Shown here: one piece after another, positions 1 to 13,064 of the stretch
Layout: each line of letters begins with the position of its first letter
Numbering within the stretch: the first letter of the stretch is position 1
Source of the DNA: Undaria pinnatifida
Taxonomy: Eukaryota > Sar > Phaeophyceae > Laminariales > Alariaceae
Direction: 5' to 3'
DNA length: 64,000 nt
NCBI GenBank assembly: GCA_012845835.1
Contig: JABAKD010000022.1
Span: 12,779,218 to 12,843,217 of the forward strand
Notes under the pieces: model-generated
Told to the model about the DNA's origin: nothing
The model's input: only the letters and a program-made list of their open reading frames with translations
Database searches by the model: none
Position numbers and translations under genes: made by a program

Positions 1-331
1 CCGGTTGAGCTCCTCGTGTGTGGAACCACTTATTAGTATGATAATTAGGAGCATACTTGTTTTAGTGTAGGACTAGCTTGTGTGTGGAACTACCCATTTA
101 ATAGTACGATAATTACGAGGATACTTGTTTTAGTGTAAGACTAGCGGATAGAAAAGTTAGTAGGGATGCTCAGAAACGAGTGCCATCGATGTCATGTTTC
201 GGGTGATGATGGATGATGGATGATGGATGATGGATGATGATGTTGATATTGAGCTTACTCCTCACGTTATTAATAGGAGTTCAGAAAATTCTTGGAACAT
301 GCTGCACGCCTTTAGCGTGGGATGACTCACA
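1..331 (+). mobile_element. R1 MITE-like element (5' end cut)
   Basis: The right end, GCGTGGGATGACTC at about 315-328, and the internal TTCAGAAAATTCTTGGAAC match the complete copy at 14236-14512. It contains a roughly 78-bp internal tandem duplication (about 15-150) and a GATGATG microsatellite at 205-241. No coding capacity is seen. Confidence 0.6.
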
Positions 332-3300
332 GCAACCGAACCCCAGCCCAAGCAGTAAACTCCTGCTCAATCGACCGGGGCCGCATATTAACGGCTTCGT
401 TAACTTCCCTGGAAACATGTGGCTCAGTTGATGCTTTGCTCCGCCGCTGTGTCCTTGTCGGAGGGAATGCCTTGGGTCACATAGCGAAGTGTTTGTGTAT
501 GCGATACGTAGCCCGCCTTGTTGCTTCGTCTCAGAGGTGTGACATGCGCGCGGCATGATGCTACTTGTAAGGTGCGCTAACATCATAGTCTAAGAACGAT
601 TGAGAAGGACGTCACGCGTCACAACTTTGTATATATGTAGATGTGTATAGCTGGACCCTTAAGGAGTTAGGCGTTCCTGAATGTATTAATAATTAGATGT
701 CAATGATGTGGCGTGAAAAACACAAATCTTTAAACGACGGGCGCCCGAAGTTCTCTCTGTCAAAACGTATCCGCACACGCGGTGATATTTCCCAGTTTCA
801 AAAGACCGAAGCGTTTAGTGCAACACTGTCGACTTACCATCTTTCCAAAATCGCTATGTTGACCCTGGTACCATCAAGTAGCACTAAGGGAAATCACTGA
901 CCTATGTTCTCCATGGAGACCTCAACCTCCCGTAGTGCGCGCGGTCGAAGTATTACATGCAGTTTGTAAAGCTGAGTTTCGATGAAATCCTCGATCTGAA
1001 AGCTGCTTGAGGTGTGCCCCCCAAAAACCATAAGTAGTATCCACTCACGTGATGGTGTCTCCTGGTCTTGCTTTTCCATCGGCCGGTAAGGCGCCGTCTC
1101 CGAACAGTCGATCCACACCTTTAACGGAGCAAAACCACAATGGGAAAGATGGCATGCTGGTGACGATACCCCAGAAAATACATGTTGAATCCGCTCCGGT
1201 TAACGCGCGCTACGAAAGAGGTACAGCACCATTTTTCGGCAAAAAACGTTTCTGACTGATGGAGGTCCTTAATAATGTGTAACATTGAACTAAGGAACTC
1301 TGGGCTTTGTGGAGCGGGAATTGATATTAACAGACTTGGAATTCATGTCGATTAGGGGGTGCATACCAGTGTGAGAGAGCGAGCTCGGTGAAGATGACAG
1401 ATGGGCTGTCACTTCAGCTGTCATTCGGTATAAAGACAAGGACACCCAGGGTAGCGGAAACGAAAAGCATATGCGGCAGAGTCCAGGAAATTGGGTGCCT
1501 GGTCAGCACCCACGGTTCTGCGGCTGTTGCGAGGTTGAAGACTGAAGCCGGAAAGTATTCACGAACTTGAGACTAGCAAGCTGCCCATTATCGTTGGAAT
1601 ATCATTTTGTGTTTGCGCTCATCTGACCCAAAATCTCTAACCCACCCGAACCTGATACAAACGTGTCTAATTCCCGCTACGATGAACCATGAATTACCGG
1701 TGACTGACTGCATCTAAGAGAAAGGTGTCTTCGTAGACCTACCGGCAGATTCTATCATTTCCTGCGTGAACATGTGTGGCTGTGCATGATATTTTTAAAC
1801 GGTGTGTAGCGGCTTGACGCACGTAACAGAAACTCTAGCTTTTCCTTTCCACCAAAGACATGCAAGTGTAGCGACCGCAGATTTGTTTTGGGGTCTTGAC
1901 AGACGGGAGAAAACTTGAATAAAAATCGCGACGAACGCTGGCCAATGCCTTTACTGCTACATTCCAGATAGGGCGTACAGTGAGAATCGCGTCTATTCAC
2001 CGAATGGGTGACTGCTAGTACCGCTAACCACTAGGGTTTTCTCCGAAATGCGGGAGTTGCACACTCGCGAACGGGGCCATTTTTCTCGGTGACGCGGCCC
2101 AAGGTTGAGGTGGAGATCCGGCCCTTCTTTTCTTCTGCGGCTACTCGATTAGGAGCTCCGTATTAATCCCCCCGCAACAACGAATTCGAGAAACATTGAT
2201 TTCACTTCCTGATGAAAGAGAGGTACCAATAGTTTTTGCCTTCTGAGGGTGTTCACTTGGGGAGCCCTACACCTCACACAAAAACAGGTTTGGAGTGAAC
2301 TATAATTACAACCCGACGAACAACTCCATGGCCCTAAGTCATTAACTTAAAATGCACCATATTGCGAAAAAACAATGACCATCCAACGAGTTTGGGCTAA
2401 GGAGCCACGTCATCCAAAACCCAACGAGCGAAAAAGTGCTGCCTGCTGCCTCTACCCAACAACTGGTCGTGGGCTAGATGCACAACTAATAAATAGGGAA
2501 ACACAAATTGGGTTTTCGAAGGTATTGAGTATGTTTTCTTAGTTTGAGGAGTCGGTCGCTCATAAAATGGTTTGGCGCAGAAGTGATATATCCACCCCTA
2601 GCGTAGCACGCGTCCGGGCAGTCATTACTAGTAGACGTTGATTCTCCTCACCAAGTCCGATTGATGGAGGTTTCTTGAGCGGGGTAGAAGTGGACTCCGC
2701 GGTCGATACCCTCCCCGACAGCGGGTCGCGAGCTTTGGCCCTGATGACGCGAACACAACGGCATCACATCGCAGAGAATGAAGGACGTGTTAAATATGGC
2801 TGTCGATTAGACTCGTGTGCAGGTGGGAATCAGAGGAGAATGTTAACACACGCGCGAAACCGAAGGTACCAAACGGTAGAGGCACGATGAACTTGTCGGG
2901 TTGTTCCGCCGATAAACAAGGGTGCGCTTGACCAAGGCTGCGGTGTTATAGTATGCTACTGTAGGTAGTACAATGCATGGTATTGTTGTGTTATACATCT
3001 GCTGTGCATAAATTTATACATTTTGCTATACATGCTATCATATTATGTATTAACGTAGAATTGTGCATTGTATGATATGCCATTTTCATTACCGAGTACA
3101 GGCCACTCGCGAGAATGACTCTGCATCTCGCTCAGACCCACAATTGATTCAAAATGAGTTGGTAGCGCAGCGAAACACACAACTCGTTCCATAGTCGCGA
3201 AGCTTCTCATCAAACAGCTTGTGATTGCCACAAAACACGGGAGCCACTCGTGCGGCGAATCTTAAAGGAATCGACGTCATCCCCGTACCGCACGCAGGCA

Positions 3301-4144
3301 CGCACACGAGTCCGCCTTGCATGCGTGGGAGGATTCAATCTTCTGCACGCCGGACGTGAGGTACAGCTGCTCATACCAGGTGAAGCGCGTGTGGTGGAGC
3401 GCGTTACTTAAAGTCGACCTATCACTGTCGGTCTAGTTTAGTAGTCTGAAGTAATGAACGAAATAAGATGAATGGTACCCTTGCGTAATGCCAAGCAGGT
3501 ATGTGATGGCGGCCCTCCTAAGTCCAGGGTTCGCTACACGGTCTTGAATAGCGTTAGGAGTAGGAAGCTTACATCAACCTTGCAAGGGGCTTCCATCTAC
3601 AGTAGGGGTTTCCCAATAAGGCGGTATCCCTATATAAGGCCGTCCAAATCGCGTGGCGTAACTGGGAATGGCACTAATGACCTGGATTGAATAAGGCGGC
3701 TTCCCCAGAAAGGCGGTCATGCTGCTCCCTACCCTATTTCCAAGTGGTGGACGTGGTGGACGTTCCCATAGAAGCTTCCACCCCTTTCTACGAAAACAAC
3801 CACAATGTGCAAGATCGAGAGAAAATTAACGAAAAAAATAACTTCACATCGGACCGTAGAGTGTACACCGCACCCTCCTAACCGCCTGTGGAGTGTAACG
3901 CTGGCCTGCGCATGTATTCGGTTTTTTCGTGCACACGAAGGTCTGGCCACGAAGATAGGAATTCGCAAACCTTGCCGCAGTCGTGGTAAGGCATTGCGAC
4001 AAAGAAAACAGATTATTATGGCGTTTTTGCTCCCTTCACCCGAAATCGTCGGATATAAAACATTTAGTTTTTGCAGTGTGATGTTTTTCACGTGCCAAAG
4101 CCATGGGTTCATCCATCGGGTTGCACTTTTGCTGTCGAGTCAGT

Positions 4145-4310
4145 CCAAGTCAGGAGTGCAGCGAATTTGTTTGGGCTCCTGAACATGAGGAGTCAGCTCA
4201 ACATCTGGCGCGTAACATGATTTCGAAGGCGTTTTCTCGCGCAATCCGACCAACACGTCTATGCGCTATAGTGCTACAACAAATATACTCTTCAAACTTA
4301 GGAGAATAAC
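4145..4310 (-). mobile_element. Decayed R1 element
   Basis: Inverted similarity to R1 runs from a GAACATGAGGAGTCAGCTC block to CAATCCGACCAACACGTC. The ends are poorly preserved. Confidence 0.4.
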
Positions 4311-4710
4311 CGGTATTTGGCCCGATAAAGTGCAACCCCTACCGCACTATTATAGAGGGATATACCGCGCTATAGAGGCATGGCTCTTTCCTCAAAATCA
4401 TCAGCTTGTGGGTGCAGCACAGAGCTTCTCATACGATCATCATCAGGAAATCTCTGATGCACGTTTATCCTACCAAACCGTAACCGTCAAGACAGGGACG
4501 CAACGCTCTAGGGTACGGCGAGGGGTGGGGCGGTGTAACCCCCCATTTTTGTGTCTCAAACCGGACAAGAAAACTCGGTTTGACACCGCGGCGTACCGGA
4601 AAACTACATACCGGTGTATACCACTAAAAAGAAAGACACAAAATGACGAGATAGTTGATTCCGCACGGTGAGCTTCGAGCCGCTGAAAGAAAGAGGTCCT
4701 AAAAATTAAC

Positions 4711-4768
4711 TAGTGCGATGCCGTATGTCGTATCGGTGGTCCTCGTAAACACTGCTCCCCTTCTTGTG
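4711..4768 (-). CDS. Candidate exon E31, end of repeat module 13
   Basis: E30 leaves in phase 2, as E8 does before E9. This 58-nt stretch has acceptor GATTTCTAG, enters in phase 2 and encodes TRRGAVFTRTTDTTYGIAL, similar to the strand that E9 supplies. The donor is weak (GTTAAT) and the exon could end elsewhere. No further exon was recognised below this point. Confidence 0.4.
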
Positions 4769-4945
4769 CTAGAAATCCAAAGAGACATATAATGCAATTT
4801 GCGTGAAACCGAAGGACGCTGGATGGCTGCCAAGTTGAGCAACAAGCTGTTTGGCCGAAACCGCGCTACCCCAATCGTAGTCCGCGTGACCCGTCGCATG
4901 AATCGCATGAATCGTATGAGTCGTATGAGTTGTATGAGTACTCAC

Positions 4946-5121
4946 GTAGCTAAAACATCAACCATTCCTCTTGTGACGTCGTCCCACGAGATTCTTCGCG
5001 TTCCAGTACACGTGAAGCTTTTGCCGACGTCGAGCTTTTCACGCTTTTCGCAACCGACGTGTGCAATGTCTGCACTGAAAACCGTAGCATCCCGCAAGTC
5101 GACGTTGCCAGTGTTAGTAAC
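4946..5121 (-). CDS. Exon E30, main part of repeat module 13
   Basis: The exon is 176 nt, phase 0 to 2, with acceptor TGCCATTCAG|GTT and donor CTAC|GTGAGT. It encodes VTNTGNVDLRDATVFSADIA, KLDVGKSFTCTGTRRISWDD and VTRGMVDVLA. It corresponds strand for strand to E8, with the same entry and exit phase. Confidence 0.9.
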
Positions 5122-5764
5122 CTGAATGGCATATGTATGACAGGGCGGCACGGAACAAGGACGTGCGCGGCGGGAAATCGTGCACGGCAGGATCACAGTT
5201 ATGGCGGGATCACAGCTATGGTATCTGGAGCTCCTCCATTTTTCGGGCCGAATGTAGACTGAACGGCAAGCGCTGCGAACGAGGTGTCAAGGTTTGGCGC
5301 CGAAACGTGTTATGAAGGACGTAGCTCCATAATAACCTACATTCTTTGGAATTGCTTCATATCTTGTTTTGAAAAAATGTTTCGTTGCACTAATGCCTAG
5401 AAACCATGGGATAGGTAGCACTCAATTTTCCTGTGAATTAGTTTTTTGGGGGGGGGAGGTATAGAGCTCTCTTCAACAGCGAGAAGCTTAAGAGAAAAAG
5501 TGGTCCACACCCCTACTCGGGCGATTGGCTCTGACCCTCGCTCATACACCCGTCGGACATGATTTTTTTTTGGTGGCGCTGAGTAACATTCCACAGCGCT
5601 ATACCGAAAACCACTAGAAAATTTACCATTGGAACGACAAAGGGCATCGACTCGCACGAGTCCTAATGGTGCCCAACCTACTGAACGTTTGCTTCTTCTC
5701 TTTTAGCCATCACGTTTTCGTTCCACCTTAACTCGTAATAAGTTTACTCTCAGCGGATTTTGTG

Positions 5765-6010
5765 GGCAAGCCGAGGTCACACATGTATTCCCTTCTTCCC
5801 CCCGGCGCGTGCCTCTATTTTCATCGCACAATGGGTTCAGCGTTCCCACTGCACTGTTTCGTCAGATATTCACCCTCCTCGGTTTTCGTCGAATTCTGCA
5901 AAACTCACATTCACGCGCTTTCTGCTAATCTAATTGTATGCAGGAAGAAGCTCGTACGAGCACAAGTATGTACTCGGGGAAACTTGAAAGAACCCACGAT
6001 ATGTTCTTTT
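5765..6010 (+). repeat. R5 dispersed repeat
   Basis: It shares GCCGAGGT-ACAC, GTGCCT...TTTTCATC, a run ending TTCACGCGCTTTC, and GAGCACAAGTATG with the copy at 59978-60230. The similarity is non-coding. Confidence 0.55.
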
Positions 6011-6499
6011 TTGGGGACAAAATCCACCTACTATTACTCCACAAAAGACGCCTTTTTGGTCTCGCTTTACTCACAGATGCGTCGGCAGTAGTACGTCGCC
6101 GTCGCCTTATTCTATTCCGGTCGACTCACCAACTCTTAAGCCTAACGTGCGGAAAATAGTAGTAATGACGATTATATCTCCTCCACGATTGCGGCGACAT
6201 TGTCGTTGGATCACGACTAATGCTGCGTTAAGTAGGTCAGGTTTAGGGGCCTCTTTTTGCAATGTTCACGTTTACCACTATTTGCCAAGCGCGTTCACGT
6301 TCAGGTTTTATAAAAATCAGCTTTCGTGTCAAGTGACGAGCCACAGAGCACGCGGGTGCGCCCCCACCGTAGCCCAAACTACTTGCAATCATTGTTGTGC
6401 TAAATGTTTTTTTGCGGCAGTAAGACATACTTTTTTTGCGGCGTCGGTCCCCAATGGATTAGTGGGCGAATCTCGTGCCTACTAACAATAAGGCCGTGG

Positions 6500-6745
6500 G
6501 CTCAAGTCTCACCGAGTGCGCACTCGTGAGCTCGTAGAGTCTCTCTCTTGCGCGTAAAAGGTGACGAACGGAAAGCGCAAAAAAAAAGCGTGAGAGTTAT
6601 CAAAATTGGATGAAATTCTACGAGCATATAAAATCTGAAAAGTGAGAATGCTGAACCCTATGCGCGGCGACGAAAATGAAGGCATGTACCGGGGGGGGGG
6701 GTGCGAAGGCACCTATCTGTGACCACGATTTGTCCAAAATGTTCG
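6500..6745 (-). repeat. R5 dispersed repeat, inverted
   Basis: Inverted blocks GTGCGCACTCGTGAGCTCG, GAAAGCGC and GGCATGTACCGGGGG followed by GTGACCACG match the R5 family. Confidence 0.5.
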
Positions 6746-6997
6746 CTGAAGATAACACTTCTTCTTACGGATTGACGTCCAGGAAACGTGATGATTAAAA
6801 GCAAACAAACAAACAAGTCTGCGTAAAACGGTGATATTATCCCCCACAGAACTTTCGAAACAACCGGCTTGGAATTAAGGTGGGACCGTTTTGGAAGTGC
6901 TATCTCGGTTGATAAACATCACGCGCAGCGTATACTCGTATCTGGTACCAAGGGAATTGTTTGCGCTGCGCTGGTTAGGGTGCTGGTTGAAACTGAC

Positions 6998-7089
6998 CTT
7001 GATGCTGAAAAGCACGATCTCCGCACTGTCCGCGTATCCAACGGTGCCATCGACGAGATTAGGGTCATCCTTCCATCGGGCCGTCATTT
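6998..7089 (-). CDS. Exon E29, first part of repeat module 13
   Basis: The exon is 92 nt, phase 1 to 0, with acceptor TTCTTGCGCGCAG and donor AAG|GTCAGT. It encodes MTARWKDDPNLVDGTVGYAD followed by SAEIVLFSIK. T-V-G-Y-A-D is shared with E7, and the exon stops at the same point, just before V-T-N-T-G. Confidence 0.85.
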
Positions 7090-7682
7090 CTGCGCGCAAG
7101 AACAGCATAACACAGCAGTAGCACAGTAACAAGGTACCACAGTTCCACATCATACGCCGGACCGTTTTCCTGCTATAACACGTGACGATGTACAGTAGTA
7201 GATCGTTTTTGTGAAAGATCTGTATGTTTTAGCTCATGCGTGTTCAGGGAAGTTCTGCATGGATGTTCTAGTTAATGCCGCCAGACCACCGACCGCCACT
7301 TAATGTTCTAGATATTTCAGGAAGATCTGTATGGTCTACTCACGACCTGCGTGCTTTATCCCCATGTTTCCCTGGTTCGGTAGACGGCATGGTCCGGCTC
7401 ATGGTGCCGGATGGGAGCCGTATGACTTGCATGGTCTCGTAGCAACTAGGGTTCCTGCGTTGGGTCCGTACTCTCCAAATATGCACGAATCCTAAACAGC
7501 ATATCGTAATAGCAAACATAGGATATACTTGGTACTGTATGCAGATGATCTTGATCATGATGTGCTCTGAGTAATTATCATGCAGCACAGCACAGCACAA
7601 AGACAGCGAGTAACAACAACAGGTTGACTTGATCGACGCTACCGATCAAGGTTACCATAGGGGGATACCACCAATCTTCAAT

Positions 7683-7811
7683 ACCGGGTCCTCACTATTA
7701 TGCTCGTTTGAGTGACTCTGTACCTCACGAAAATACGTTCGGCGATTTTTTTAGTGCAGTGTAGCAATCCATCCCTTTTGCTATCAATATCGAGAATGTC
7801 AAACAGCACGA

Positions 7812-7879
<68 letters not shown>

Positions 7880-7960
7880 ACAGGGGGGTCACTCACGCGA
7901 GTGACGCCAAGTCACTGAAAAAACAAAATCCTTAAAAATGGGACCCACCCCCCTACAGTA
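7683..7960 (+). mobile_element. R2 MITE-like element with AAAG microsatellite
   Basis: The left part has GAGTGACTCTGTACCTCAC and the right part GGGGGTCACTCACGCGAGTG, an inverted pair of R2 ends. In the middle a GAAA/AAAG tetranucleotide run (about 7810-7880) has expanded just after AACAGCACGAAAG, a sequence that other copies carry only once. Confidence 0.6.
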
Positions 7961-8149
7961 GCGTTGGTCTACGACGGAAGTAAGTACGGAAGGGAGTTTC
8001 TTCGTGTATAGGTTTGCTTGTTGTTTTTGTTTCCCTTGGAAGGCTTTTTTTTTTTCCTATTCTCTGGGAATGGATGTTCATGGCGCTGGTCAACGTTTAA
8101 GCTCTCGCGTTGCAGGTTGTCAGCTGGAACAACATCAAGAGCGAAAATA

Positions 8150-8400
8150 GACGCATGCCACGATAGAGGTATACCTTTTTTTGGCTCCTTGACCGAAAAT
8201 AGTCGGAAAGTAAATGAACAATGAGGACATTTTTTTTGCATGATTCTCGTCGTGTACCTAGGCCATGGGATGTTTTATCCGGGATCATATACCAGTTTTG
8301 TTTCTCTTCAAATCTGTTTTCGGGAGAGGTCTTAGGTTCCCAAATTGAGGGGTAGTGTTAGAAAAAGCAACAATGGTTGGTGCACCTCGATCGTGATATT
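8150..8400 (+). mobile_element. R3 MITE-like element
   Basis: It starts near CCACGATAGAGGTATACC and ends near GGTGCACCTCGATCGTG, which are inverted ends of the R3 family. It includes the internal block CCTAGGCCATGGGATG shared with other copies. Confidence 0.55.
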
Positions 8401-8452
8401 TGAAGAACGCTTCGGAGGAGGGGAGGTACTCCTTTGTTCCCTACCAAGCCTG

Positions 8453-8660
8453 AGCCACTCGCACGAGTGACTCTGTACCTCACTGACTGAAAAAAAACAC
8501 CTCGGGCAATCATTCGAGCAGCGTAGCTATAACCGTTCCATTGCGAGAGTTCATATCGTCAAAGAACAACGACACGAAAGTGGGGGTCACTCGCGCGAGT
8601 GATTCCAAGGCACTTATAAAACATTCCATAAAAATTACCCCCCCCCTTCTGCAGTTTTGA
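8453..8660 (+). mobile_element. R2 MITE-like element
   Basis: The left end is GAGCCACTCGCACGAGTGAC followed by TCTGTACCTCACT. The right end is GGGGGTCACTCGCGCGAGTG. It has the typical 200-bp spacing and no coding capacity. Confidence 0.65.
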
Positions 8661-9295
8661 CAATTTTGCATACCATACGGCAGCACGTCAACGAACAACG
8701 GTCGGCACACATTTCAGCTATGCGGAGATGCTTGGTTCTGCGGTTCATACGGTCAAGCTTATATGCGGGTTCTTCCACAGTAGTAGTAGGATTATGTTGC
8801 GGTCGTTAGGGAACCGGGCAGCAGGATTTTGTAACTCTGTGGTGAAATTGTGCGCATTGACGGATATGAACTGTTGCCTCGCGGTCGAACTGAACTGTCC
8901 AATCACAAGTAAAGAATGAACGCTTCATTCAGCCATAATCTCCTAAGCAAGGAGTCCCGACTTTGTAGCGCCGTGTGGTGTCAGAAGCTTGTGTTAACTC
9001 GTGATTTTGCATTCATGTACGATTGGCGATTGAGGCTCGGCTACCCAAGGGTACAACGAGGATACGTGCTCCAATCCAACCCATTCCATATCCGATGCTA
9101 TCTAATTGTCGAATGTTTTCGGGTGATCGACGTTGAATCACACGTTGCACATTGTCGGGCGGCAAACACAATAACAATAATAATTATAGTCTAATACAAC
9201 AGTAATTGGGAGAATAACTGTTGTTGTTATAGACGCACCTGTGAACAAAAACAATCGAATAAAAAAACAAGGGACTCATGTTTCACATAGTTCAC

Positions 9296-9434
9296 CTAAT
9301 CCAATGCTGGCTTTTCTGGAAAGGGCGATGTCTGTCTTGAGGGGAGCGCTGACGACCTCCGTGCCATCGACAGCCACGGCAGAAGCCGTCATTGTTCGTG
9401 TCGCTTTTCCCGCGTTTATCTCGCCTTGAGTAAC
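9296..9434 (-). CDS. Exon E28, B-type half of repeat module 12
   Basis: The exon is 139 nt, phase 0 to 1, with acceptor TATGTCCTTAG|GTT and donor TTAG|GTGAAC. It encodes VTQGEINAGKATRTMTASAV and DGTEVVSAPLKTDIALSRK. It is the clearest V-T-Q-x-x-I-x-A-G copy in the window. Joined to E27 it gives C-H-S-S-S-Q|V-T-Q-G-E-I-N-A-G. Confidence 0.92.
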
Positions 9435-10787
9435 CTAAGGACATACCATCGAAAAAGAGGTTGGCACTAAATGTTTGAATTCCAACGGTCAGTGTGATCG
9501 TGAAAATGTATGTATTCACACTGGTAATGATCCAAGGCATTTCGTAGCTAATGTCCACCTTTGAACGAGACAATACCCCTCTCCCACAAAAGGGCGAGCT
9601 GGGATATGTAGGGTTTCGATAAAATCTTCGATCTCACAGCTGGAGTGTATTTTAATTTTTATAATATATGGTGGGATGGCGTCGGGTATTCGGACGGAAG
9701 ATACATAAGAGGGTGGTGGTGAAATTAACTATTAATAATTCACCCATGTCAGAAGGCATCAATTATTTTTTATGTTCGCGGGACATAATGTTTCAAGGCG
9801 TCAATTATTTTGGATGTGCGAGGGAGGCGGTATAAGCAACTTGCCAAGGTGAACACCAGATCGCACTATAATACTAGATAGGGGTTAGTAGTGTGGAACA
9901 CTCGGCCCAACACCTTTGACAGCACGCGTTTTCCGTTGCTGAGCATTACCGCCTGATGTTTTGGCGGTGACAACAAACACTCATTGTTACTGGTTTTAGG
10001 CATCGATGTTGTGTTAGTGCAGACACCCCCCCCCCCCTAACCGACACATTCATAAACGCCTTTCATGCAACGCCCCAAAAATAATGAGTTCATACTATAA
10101 ATGATTCAAGGCATTCAATGTTGTTCAGACCGTCGAAGCACACGACGAGATTGCGGGAAGGTGGTGAAATTAATCGTTTTCGTACAGTTTCGAGACGTTA
10201 CTGTAACTTGTGTTTTGTAGTCGATGGAGACAATGTACAGGGAGCAGATGTCTCCCTCGAAAGTCGAAATTGCAAGATTGTTTCGCCCCCCCCCCCTCGA
10301 GTGCATTACATATACTATTTTAAACTTATAAACTGATTTGGGCTGGTCGGTGTTACTTGAGCAGTTATTTACGCGACGGCGAACTGGCTTTATTAGGTTT
10401 ATGTTAAACCTGGTATACATGCCTCAGGAAGGGCTGTGTTCCCCTTCAACGCGCGACACCCCCGGGATTTCCGCTTGCAAACCACATTCCGAAGGGGAGA
10501 GTCGTGCAACGTACTAGGTATGATATGCCAAAACCATGACTAATTGCGTCACCACCCCTCATAGACTAATGATATGTTAATGTCGGATGGTAAGCCATCT
10601 ACTATGGTTGTTACTCAAATTGGCTGGTCTTGGAGGCACTCGTCTTCGGGTGGCAAACCTAGTAGCACGTTTTCGCCGAAAAAAATCCAAACTGGCCGAG
10701 GTTCTCAACTAAGGGATGAAACATTATTGCCGGAGTACCTTTTTATATTAAAGATGAAGAATGCACTACCAGGTACTACATACAGCT

Positions 10788-10945
10788 GTTGGCAAGTCGA
10801 GAAGCTCGTCGAACCTCGTTTTTGCAAGCTGTGTGTGACTCCGACCAAGCGTGTGACGGAGTATGTATGTCCTGATGAAGGGTATAAGTCGGCGACCCTC
10901 CTTTTGGTACCACAAGTGGCTAGTACCTCAGGGTCAACAGGGTGA
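10788..10945 (+). repeat. R4 dispersed repeat fragment
   Basis: It shares CTCGTTTTTGCAAGCTGTGT, CGGCGACC and GGGTCAACAGGGTGATG with the fuller copies at 23507 and 36828. Confidence 0.55.
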
Positions 10946-11389
10946 TGCGAAGACATCCCGTCATTAATCGATGGGGTTGCACGAATTTTCGTCCCACCCA
11001 TACATAGCAGCAAGGCTTTAATCGTTTTTATGTTCCACTTGCCACACGTTTCAATGCGCAGGAGTAGTTAAGCTTCAACGTCGATCACTCACAAACATCC
11101 CAGAAGAAAGAAGATTGAAATCCCTTTCAAGAGAAACGCATTAAACAGGCTTCTTCACTGATTGTCGGATGGCGAACATAGTCACGATTGTTTTTTTGGT
11201 CGTGTCTAACGACTGAAAGTTATACGCTGCACGCCGTCGGGTAGTAAACCGAAACTAATGGCAGAAATACGGCGTATGTGCACTACCAACTTTGGTTGCG
11301 TAGGAGTAAAGTAGGAAAATTCGTCATATTCGGGGCTTGTGATGAGCCGATGGTGCGAGCCGGGCAGCGTCAGGTCGATGTAAACATTG

Positions 11390-11800
11390 CCATGGGCCGG
11401 GCAGGGCCGGGCTGTGAAAAAGGAGACTGCCCGGGCCGGGCTTTGTCGACAAATCTTAAAATGTGATGGGCCGGGCCGGGCCGCGGCCGATCATCTCAAA
11501 AAATGATGGGCCGGACTGGGCCGCGGCCCATGATTTGAAAATTTAATGGCCCGGGCCGGATGGCGGCCCATTGACACGAAATTTGATGTGCGAGGCCGGG
11601 CCGCGACCCATGAGATGTGGGCTTTATATGTGTGTCCCGCTCTGCCTAGCCCATGATGTGGTCCACGTGCTTTCCCGGGCCGGGCCGGGCTACAAACCAA
11701 GATAAGTGTTGTACTGATGCTACGACAATTACGACGTCCACCCGGCCCATGAGCCGGCCCACGCGTTTTCGTGGGCCGGCCCGGGCCGCGGCCCATGATA
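11390..11800. repeat. R6 GGGCC-rich tandem array, copy 1
   Basis: Units of about 39-40 bp recur with starts near 11465, 11505, 11546 and 11584. Each has the form GATGGGCCGGGCCGGGCC, then GCGGCCCAT and an A-rich spacer. The GGGCC/GGCCC halves make each unit able to form a hairpin. Confidence 0.65.
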
Positions 11801-12554
11801 TGTGGTGTGCTGAAACATGAAACGATTCCTTTTTGCGTTTCTGCATTTGCATTTGGACGAGCGAACGAACAGCAGCAGCAACCCGCAGCAGGCACCTAGC
11901 CACATAACTAGCCAGCCTGCCTGTGCGACGAAGCACGCAGCAGTAGCAGCAGCGCTTGGCCAGGACCAACATATCCAAGGTCGGGTCGAACATCCAAGAA
12001 GGCATTGGCTCTGCGTTCGTGGTTATTAGCAATCAAAATCAACTCCCACATAGCCAGATAGCTGTGTGTGCGAATTCGCGCCCGAGGTATCAGGTTTTTA
12101 TTTGTTTTGAACTACACGTACGGGAGGTCTCGAAATCTACAACCCTGCCTACCGCAGGCTTGTGCCGAGGCTGCCAGAGCAACAATTCACGCAGCAGCAG
12201 CAGCAGTGTGCGGCGAGCAAGTGCAATTCCCGAAGAATCGATGGCCCTTGCGCGTATGTGTTGCGATAGCTGGCCTTTTCGGCGAGCCTCTCTTCCCAGC
12301 ACCCCTCCCTCTCACAGCTCTCCTCGCCTTTGCCGATGTAGCATGCGAGAGCACCGATTCGGACCTTCGAGGAGAAGATCCACATCCTTGCGGCCGTTCG
12401 CTGCTGCCGTGCGTGTCTCGTTGCTGCTGCTGCCGCTGCTGTGGCTAGCTACTGGTGACCACGGCTACGGCATGGTATTAGTAGGGGGGATGTTACAATG
12501 ATGTTGTGATGATATTATGATGATTTTGTTGTATACCTTCTTTTTCACTACCGG

Positions 12555-12735
12555 ATTTGGGCCGCTCGTCCGAGAGATTCTGTACCTCACCGCAAAAACG
12601 TCTACAGGCAAGCTTCTTGGCGGAGCATAGCTACCCATTCAAACAAATAAACACCAAAGATGAAGACCGCACAGGAACAGGGGTCACTCGCGGAAGCGAG
12701 CCCGGCTCACTGAAAAAACAATGCCCTAAAAGCGA
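12555..12735 (+). mobile_element. R2 element, diverged
   Basis: The blocks TCTGTACCTCACC, GCGGAGCATAGCTA and GGGGTCACTCGCGGAAGCG are in the same order as in other R2 copies. Confidence 0.5.
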
Positions 12736-13064
12736 CACCCTGGATCTGGTACAAGTATGGGGTGTGCTTTGTTTGTTGGTCGGAGCGCTGTGTGTGTGAT
12801 TCACATGAGAGCGCTCTCCACAGCAAAACACTGATACATCACACCGTGGGTTGTGCTCATTCTAGGTTTGAACGGGAAGTTGAATTTCCCGAACGAGAAG
12901 CTCGAAACCTCCTCTGGCTTCTGAATTCGAATCCGAACGGTACGCAAATTTTCCCTTTGATTCTGGAAACATTTTCATCTGGAGAGAAAAACGCTTTCCG
13001 AAAATGTTCGGTACCTGGTAATCAGTAAAATCACTAAAAACGGCAGGGTTCACCTGTTTAGTAC

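Larger units (their letters stand above)
1..4710. other. No recognised exon; dispersed repeats
   Basis: An R1 element cut by the window edge fills 1-331. An R4 fragment lies at 935-1010 (inverted), an R3-like end at 1200-1275, and a decayed inverted R1 copy at about 4145-4310. The short ORFs show no family motif and no splice context. This is either more intron or sequence past the gene. Confidence 0.5.
5122..6997. other. Intron between E29 and E30
   Basis: It contains an R5 repeat in plus orientation at 5765-6010 and another in minus orientation at about 6500-6745. No other coding signal is seen. Confidence 0.6.
7090..9295. other. Intron between E28 and E29
   Basis: It holds two R2 elements (7683-7960 and 8453-8660), an R3 element (about 8150-8400) and an AAAG microsatellite. 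No exon is recognised. Confidence 0.6.

Noticed and set aside
11956-12501. Plus-strand ORF of 181 codons
   Set aside because: It follows CAG/CTG- and CTC-rich composition, with several overlapping ORFs in other frames and no domain.
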